The notes under the pieces: generated by a model
The model's input: the letters and a program-made list of their open reading frames with translations, nothing else
Told to the model about the DNA's origin: nothing
Database searches by the model: none
Made by a program: the position numbers and the translations under genes
In this document: positions 5,809-10,116 of the stretch, piece by piece
Position numbering within the stretch: the stretch's first letter is position 1
Layout of the letters: each line of letters begins with the position of its first letter
NCBI GenBank assembly: GCA_964399475.1
Contig: CAYNRB010000112.1
Coordinates: 1-10,116, forward strand
Source of the DNA: QPIN01 sp964399475
GTDB lineage: Bacteria; Pseudomonadota; Gammaproteobacteria; Methylococcales; Methylomonadaceae
DNA: 10,116 nt
Reading direction: 5' to 3'

Positions 5809-7101
5809 ATGAATTCACAAGATTTTAAAGTGGCCGACTTAACACTGGCAGACTGGGGACGTAAAGAAATCAATATTGCAGAAACAGAAATGCCAGGATT
5901 GATGGCCTTACGTGAAGAATATGGCGATCAACAACCCTTAAAAGATGCCCGAATCGCTGGTTGTCTTCACATGACTATTCAGACTGCCGTATTAATTGAA
6001 ACCTTAACAAATTTAGGAGCAGAAGTTCGCTGGTCATCTTGTAATATATTCTCTACTCAAGACCATGCTGCTGCCGCAATGGCTCAAGCCGATGTGCCTG
6101 TCTTTGCCTGGAAAGGTGAAACAGAAGAAGAAGCAGAATGGTGCATAGAACAAACTATCGTTGGTCCTGATAACTGGCGTCCCAATATGATTCTGGACGA
6201 CGGTGGCGATTTAACGGTAATGATGCACAAAAAATTCCCTGAACTAATGGCTGATGTCAAAGGTCTTTCAGAAGAAACAACCACAGGTGTTTTACGACTC
6301 TATGAAATGGTTAATAACGGCACGTTAAAAGCACCTGCCTTCAATGTTAACGATTCTGTAACCAAATCAAAATTTGACAATCTATATGGTTGCCGAGAAT
6401 CTCTAGTAGATGGCATCAAACGTGCCACAGATGTCATGATTGCCGGTAAAATTGCTGTAGTTTGTGGCTATGGTGACGTAGGAAAAGGTTGCGCACAATC
6501 TCTACGTGGTTTAGGTGCAACTGTATGGATTACCGAAATTGATCCAATTTGTGCATTACAAGCATCTATGGAAGGTTATCGTGTTGTAACAATGGATCAA
6601 GTCGCTTCACAGGCAAATATATTTGTTACTGCAACGGGCAATTTTAATATCATTACCCATGATCACATGGCAGCGATGAAAGACCAGGCAATTGTATGCA
6701 ATATTGGTCATTTTGATTCTGAAATTGAAATTGCTTCTTTACGCCAATACACTTGGGAAAATATAAAACCTCAAGTGGATCATGTCATTTTTCCTGATGG
6801 AAAAAGACTGATAATTTTAGCCGAAGGGCGTTTGGTCAACCTAGGCTGTGCAACCGGTCACCCAAGCTTTGTGATGTCTAACTCTTTTTGTAATCAGGTA
6901 CTTGCCCAAATAGAATTATGGAAGAACCATTCAAATTATGAAAACAAAGTTTATATCTTACCGAAAAAACTTGATGAAAAAGTAGCACGTTCCCATTTAA
7001 AACAACTCGGCGTGAATTTAACTGAGCTAACATCTGAACAGGCCAGCTATATTAACGTTCCTGTTGAAGGCCCTTATAAGCCAGATCATTATCGTTATTA
7101 A
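5809..7101 (+). CDS. ahcY: S-adenosylhomocysteine hydrolase AhcY
   Basis: This NAD-dependent cytoplasmic enzyme splits S-adenosylhomocysteine, the inhibitory by-product of SAM-dependent methylation, into adenosine and homocysteine. From the ATG at 5809 it has 430 residues, the length of the short AhcY form. Visible parts are the N-terminal substrate domain (CNIFSTQDHAAAA, 78-90; DDGGDLT, 130-136), the NAD-binding fold (CGYGDVGKG, 219-227), the return to the substrate domain (NIGHFDSEIE, 298-307), and the C-terminal KPDHYRY tail that reaches the neighbouring subunit's NAD. I chose the ATG at 5809 because AGGA (5799-5802) lies six bases before it and MNSQDFKVADLTLADWGRKEI is the family start. 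The frame is open back to a GTG at 5737, but those extra 24 residues come from the arm of palindrome B. It follows metK and completes the methylation cycle. I see no SAH riboswitch consensus upstream. Confidence 0.97.
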   Translation: MNSQDFKVADLTLADWGRKEINIAETEMPGLMALREEYGDQQPLKDARIAGCLHMTIQTAVLIETLTNLGAEVRWSSCNIFSTQDHAAAAMAQADVPVFAWKGETEEEAEWCIEQTIVGPDNWRPNMILDDGGDLTVMMHKKFPELMADVKGLSEETTTGVLRLYEMVNNGTLKAPAFNVNDSVTKSKFDNLYGCRESLVDGIKRATDVMIAGKIAVVCGYGDVGKGCAQSLRGLGATVWITEIDPICALQASMEGYRVVTMDQVASQANIFVTATGNFNIITHDHMAAMKDQAIVCNIGHFDSEIEIASLRQYTWENIKPQVDHVIFPDGKRLIILAEGRLVNLGCATGHPSFVMSNSFCNQVLAQIELWKNHSNYENKVYILPKKLDEKVARSHLKQLGVNLTELTSEQASYINVPVEGPYKPDHYRY

Positions 7102-7126
7102 ATTTAATGATTTCCATTCAATTTAT

Positions 7127-7153
7127 AAAAAGGGGCCTAGCAGCCCCTTTTTT
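7127..7153 (+). terminator. intrinsic terminator of ahcY
   Basis: aaaaaggggc (7127-7136) pairs perfectly with gccccttttt (7143-7152) around a ctagca loop and ends in a run of six T. It lies 25 bases after the ahcY stop codon. The A/T-symmetric stem could also work for transcription from the other side. Confidence 0.9.
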
Positions 7154-7281
7154 ATGCGACGTCAATTTTAGAATCACCATTCCATTTTGTAATAATGTCT
7201 TTAATTGATTAATGTTATTCAGACAATAGTCTGATATTGTTTACTTAAGAAATAAAAATTTAATGAGCAACACCTTAGAAA

Positions 7282-7400
7282 GGTAGTTTGGATTAGCTTT
7301 TTTAGCACAGCGAAACAACGCAACCCAACAACACGCTGATTGAGAAAAAGATGTTAGGTTACCTTACCGCGTTTTTCTTGATAAGATACCCAAACTTGCA
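7282..7400. repeat. degenerate nested palindromic repeat (GTTGGGTT type)
   Basis: The outer arms are ggtagtttggattagc (7282-7297) and gatacccaaacttgc (7385-7399), whose complement is gcaagtttgggtatc. Inside, gcaacccaac (7320-7329) and gttaggttacc (7353-7363) repeat the same theme in opposite directions, and an A/T-rich stem (around 7340-7350 with 7371-7382) joins them. Repeats built on GTTGGGTT/AACCCAAC palindromes are common between genes in many gammaproteobacteria. This copy looks old and mutated. The rest of the gap (7154-7281) holds only a short palindrome, tcagacaatagtctga (7219-7234), and no gene. A run of eight C at 7437-7444 lies before rsmE. Confidence 0.5.
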
Positions 7401-7493
7401 GCCTCATAATCTATTGTTTAGAAATGACATAATTTACCCCCCCCTTTACTCACAACCCAAAAACACTTCCAGAAATAATTCAAAAAACAAATC

Positions 7494-8222
7494 ATGAGAA
7501 TTTCCAGATTATATACGTCTGAAATATTAAATGTAGGCCAGAAAATTAATCTTGAAGAAGATAATGCCCACTATGTACGCGCTGTACTTCGATTAAAAAA
7601 GCAACAGACACTCACCTTGTTTAATAGTCGGGGCGGTGAGTATTTGTGTACAATCAGTGAAGTAAGTCGTAAAAGCGTGATTATAAATATCAAGGAATTT
7701 ATAGATAGAAGTGTTGAATCCCCTCTAAATATTACAATGGGGCTAGGCATATCTCGCGGAGATAAAATGGATTGGGCCGTACAGAAATCTGTAGAAATGG
7801 GGGTTAATAGTATTACCCCTATAATAACTGAACGTTGTGTAATAAAATTTAAAACAAATAAAAAACATCAAAAACTACAACACTGGCGAAATATTGTACA
7901 ACATGCTACCGAACAATCCAGTCGCACAATACTACCCAAACTTAGTGATATTGAAACTCTACCTACCTGGGTTGAAAAACAAAAAGATCTCAAAATATTT
8001 TTAGACCCCTATTCAGAAAATTCATTGAACACTCTAAAACCAGAGACTATGCATGTAACACTCTTATCAGGCCCAGAAGGCGGATTTAGCGAGCAAGAAA
8101 GAAAACTTGCTATTATTGCTGGTTTTATACCCGTCCGACTGGGAAATAGGATTCTAAGAACAGAGACAGCTTCATTAGCCGCATTGTCAGCCATACAAAT
8201 GCTATGGGGAGACTATATTTAA
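7494..8222 (+). CDS. rsmE: 16S rRNA (uracil1498-N3)-methyltransferase RsmE
   Basis: RsmE uses SAM to methylate N3 of U1498 in 16S rRNA on the assembled 30S subunit. The protein has 242 residues, matching the 243 of E. coli. The N-terminal PUA-like domain (about 1-75) starts MRISRLYTSE and contains HYVRAVLRL. The C-terminal SPOUT domain follows, with RGDKMDWAVQKSVEMGV (88-104), TERCVIK (112-118), the SAM-binding LSGPEGGFS (191-199), and the trefoil-knot end RLGNRILRTETASLAAL (215-231). The ATG at 7494 fits the family start, but it has no good Shine-Dalgarno and only A-rich sequence before it. The stop codon overlaps the start of the next gene by one base. Its SAM demand is consistent with the nearby metK and ahcY, although the ahcY terminator separates them. 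Confidence 0.95.
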   Translation: MRISRLYTSEILNVGQKINLEEDNAHYVRAVLRLKKQQTLTLFNSRGGEYLCTISEVSRKSVIINIKEFIDRSVESPLNITMGLGISRGDKMDWAVQKSVEMGVNSITPIITERCVIKFKTNKKHQKLQHWRNIVQHATEQSSRTILPKLSDIETLPTWVEKQKDLKIFLDPYSENSLNTLKPETMHVTLLSGPEGGFSEQERKLAIIAGFIPVRLGNRILRTETASLAALSAIQMLWGDYI

Positions 8223-9124
8223 TGAATTATGGCATATTAAAAACCAGTTACTATGCACTCATTCCATTACTAATTTTATTATTTTTTGCGGCCTTATCGG
8301 CAGCACTAAGCTACTGTTTTCTCACAATAGCTGGCGATGTCATTTCTATGCGGAAAATTGTCAGCAAAGCAGCTCAAGTTTTTTTATTATTGAGTATCTT
8401 CCCAATAAGGCGATATTTAAAACTTACCTGGGCAGATGTAGGATTTGCACCCAAACGTATTTTTATTAAACAGGTATTATTAGGTTTCATCCTTGGTCTC
8501 ATAACCTTGATGCCAGTCCTGCTAGTTTTATACGCACTTGAGGTAAGTATTTTTGATATAGAAAAACAATGGACTCCAGGCAAAATGGTATTAAAAATAT
8601 CCCTGGCATTCTTATTGGCAACGTTAATCTCCCTTGGTGAAGAACCTTTATTCAGTGGCATTTTACTTGCTGGGTTACAAAAAAAAATGGCTACTGGCTT
8701 AGCAGTGATAATTTGTTCCAGCTATTACGCCGCCTTCCATTTCGTTAAAACAAAAACTCATATTCCTTATGAAGAACTCACCTTCGCGAGTGGTTTTGAG
8801 CTAATGGCAGAAGCCTTTACAAATCTGTTAAATCCAGAGATCACCTCTGCATTCATTGGCTTATTAGCAGTTGGTATGTTTCTGGCTGTAATTAGAACTC
8901 AATTATCAAACAGTATTGGTATATGTATTGGCTGCCATGCCACCTGGGTATGGCAAATTAAAATCTCAAAAGATTTTTTCAACACTAATGAAAACTCTGA
9001 ATATTACTTCCTCGTCAGTAGTTATTATGATGGTGTAGTTGGCTACCTGGTTTCGACATGGCTATTATTCTGCTTATTGGTTTATTTTATATGGAAAAAT
9101 TTTAGCCAAAAAAAGAGTTCATAG
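8222..9124 (+). CDS. CPBP-family intramembrane metalloprotease-like protein (motif 1 altered)
   Basis: A 300-residue, very hydrophobic protein with about seven or eight membrane segments (for example 11-38, 52-62, 83-107, 124-138, 157-173, 209-225, 271-290). It carries the CPBP (Abi/CAAX protease-related) pattern: GEEPLFSG (139-146) for EExxxR, H173 in YYAAFHF for motif 2, and H239 in CHATWVW for motif 3. The usual arginine of EExxxR is serine here (S145), while both glutamates and both histidines remain. CPBP proteins cleave or bind membrane-embedded substrates; the target here is unknown. I prefer the ATG at 8222, in a TAATG overlap with the rsmE stop and with GGGGAG (8206-8211) about ten bases upstream. 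The alternative ATG at 8204 would add six residues inside rsmE. Translation is probably coupled to rsmE. No clear terminator follows. Confidence 0.8.
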   Translation: MNYGILKTSYYALIPLLILLFFAALSAALSYCFLTIAGDVISMRKIVSKAAQVFLLLSIFPIRRYLKLTWADVGFAPKRIFIKQVLLGFILGLITLMPVLLVLYALEVSIFDIEKQWTPGKMVLKISLAFLLATLISLGEEPLFSGILLAGLQKKMATGLAVIICSSYYAAFHFVKTKTHIPYEELTFASGFELMAEAFTNLLNPEITSAFIGLLAVGMFLAVIRTQLSNSIGICIGCHATWVWQIKISKDFFNTNENSEYYFLVSSYYDGVVGYLVSTWLLFCLLVYFIWKNFSQKKSS

Positions 9125-9236
9125 AATATTACAGTACTTATTTTTAACGTACAAAGAAGCAGAAGATTTTTCAGATAAAAACTCTATCAGATAGTCACGT
9201 TCGCTAACTTACCCCTATTAAATACAAATAATACCC

Positions 9237-10043
9237 ATGAAAAACTTTAATAGTTTAACCACTTTATTTTTCTGTATTCTTGCCTGTCTGACAACCACGC
9301 TTAAAGCAGAAATCCATTCCGAAATCATCAATTACCACATTGCAGGAGAATCTTTCCAAGGATACATAAGCTACGATGATGCAATAGTCGGCAAACGTCC
9401 CGGCATTTTAGTAGTGCATGAATGGTGGGGGCATAATGCTTATGCCAGAAAAAGGGCTGATATGCTGGCAAAAATGGGATATACGGCATTTGCACTAGAC
9501 ATGTATGGCACCGGCAAACTAGCCGAGCATCCTGCTGACGCGCAAAAATTCATGCAAGCAGCAATCGCTGATTTCAAAACCACAGAAAACCGTTTTAATG
9601 TTGCCCTGCAGTTGCTAAAAAAACAGGCTACTGTTCAAGCGAATAAAATAGCAGCTATTGGTTATTGTTTTGGAGGAGGAACTGTTTTACATATGGCTAG
9701 AGCAGGTGCAGATTTAGCCGGTGTAGTTAGCTTCCATGGTTCTGTATCTACAACCACACGGGCGAAACCAAAGCTAGTCAAAGCAAAAATACTGGTATTC
9801 AATGGAGCTGACGATCCTTTTGTTACCCCAGAACAAATTGTCTCACTTAAACAGGAAATGAAAGATGCAGAAGCTGATCTTGAATTTTATAATTATCCCA
9901 GTGTAAAGCACAGCTTTACTAACCCAGATGCTGATAAAATTGCCAAACAGTTTAATATGCCCTTGGCTTATAACGCTATTGCAGATAAAGATTCGTGGCA
10001 ACGCATGCAGATATTTTTAAAACAAATTTTTCTAAAACCTTAA
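9237..10043 (+). CDS. exported dienelactone hydrolase family protein
   Basis: A 268-residue alpha/beta hydrolase of the dienelactone hydrolase (DLH) family. An N-terminal signal peptide is visible: K2, a hydrophobic core at about 7-20, and a likely cut after A24 (TLKA-E), so the enzyme should act in the periplasm. The core shows VVHEWWGHNAYARKRADMLA (59-78), LDMYGTGK (87-94), and the catalytic triad of the family: Cys144 in the elbow GYCFGGG (142-148), Asp193 in NGADDPF (189-195), and His225 in SVKHSF (222-227). A cysteine nucleophile is typical of DLH. Close relatives are usually annotated only by family; the natural substrate is unknown, and an aromatic-degradation role cannot be assumed because no such genes are nearby. 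The ATG at 9237 gives the signal peptide but has only a weak Shine-Dalgarno. No obvious promoter lies in the 112-base gap after the CPBP gene, so read-through is possible. No terminator is seen before the window ends. Confidence 0.9.
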   Translation: MKNFNSLTTLFFCILACLTTTLKAEIHSEIINYHIAGESFQGYISYDDAIVGKRPGILVVHEWWGHNAYARKRADMLAKMGYTAFALDMYGTGKLAEHPADAQKFMQAAIADFKTTENRFNVALQLLKKQATVQANKIAAIGYCFGGGTVLHMARAGADLAGVVSFHGSVSTTTRAKPKLVKAKILVFNGADDPFVTPEQIVSLKQEMKDAEADLEFYNYPSVKHSFTNPDADKIAKQFNMPLAYNAIADKDSWQRMQIFLKQIFLKP

Positions 10044-10116
10044 AATATAGATACATTTACTTATCACCTAAATCCTGCAAGCAATAAAATAGAACTAAAA
10101 ACGTAGCTGCCCTGCA

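Noticed and set aside
8204..8221. Upstream ATG for the CPBP gene
   Set aside because: It would lie inside rsmE and overlap the Shine-Dalgarno GGGGAG itself; the ATG at 8222 in a TAATG overlap is better placed.
8374..8661. 95-codon minus-strand open frame inside the CPBP gene
   Set aside because: A shadow of the hydrophobic plus-strand coding sequence, with no start signals of its own.
9249..9290. Lipoprotein signal in the DLH-family protein (ILAC before C17)
   Set aside because: The -2 leucine is unusual for a lipobox and the hydrophobic stretch before the cysteine is short; ordinary signal peptidase I cleavage after A24 is more likely.

Overview
The window comes from an AT-rich gammaproteobacterial chromosome. 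The sigma-70 factor closely follows the gamma-proteobacterial RpoD pattern from its N-terminus (GYLTYAEVNDHLP) to its C-terminus. It is followed by a CAU-anticodon tRNA, as ileX lies near rpoD in E. coli. The SAM cycle uses MetK plus S-adenosylhomocysteine hydrolase (AhcY) rather than only the Pfs/LuxS route, which fits many environmental gammaproteobacteria, methylotrophs among them. I cannot fix the genus from sequence alone.

Layout. Positions 1-1337 hold no intact gene. They contain a 118-bp palindromic miniature element with a CTAG duplication, a frameshifted transposase-like remnant on the minus strand, and very AT-rich filler. Positions 1338-1735 form a compact unit: a good sigma-70 promoter, a leader with three consecutive stem-loops, a 62-residue single-pass membrane protein of unknown family, and an intrinsic terminator. 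An unassigned spacer with an extended -10 promoter leads into rpoD (2086-3900). The tRNA (4057-4133) and its terminator follow, and metK begins only about 30 bases later (4195-5355).

The metK-ahcY gap (5356-5808) is filled by two long imperfect palindromes lying back to back. Their arms differ but the sequence at their tips is nearly identical. The first is flanked by a 6-bp direct repeat (TTACAT). ahcY (5809-7101) ends in a clear terminator. The next gap carries a degenerate palindromic repeat of the GTTGGGTT type and a run of eight C. rsmE (7494-8222) overlaps the start of a CPBP-type membrane protease-like gene (8222-9124) by one base. An exported dienelactone-hydrolase-family protein (9237-10043) closes the window.

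How the genes fit together. MetK makes SAM, methyltransferases such as RsmE use it, and AhcY removes the inhibitory product S-adenosylhomocysteine, so part of the window is a methylation-cycle neighbourhood. All intact genes are on the plus strand. The core genes are ordinary. The points worth following are the paired palindromes in the metK-ahcY gap, the structured leader with its small membrane protein, and the miniature element at the left edge. I found no defence system, CRISPR array, biosynthetic cluster or other clearly new multi-gene system.
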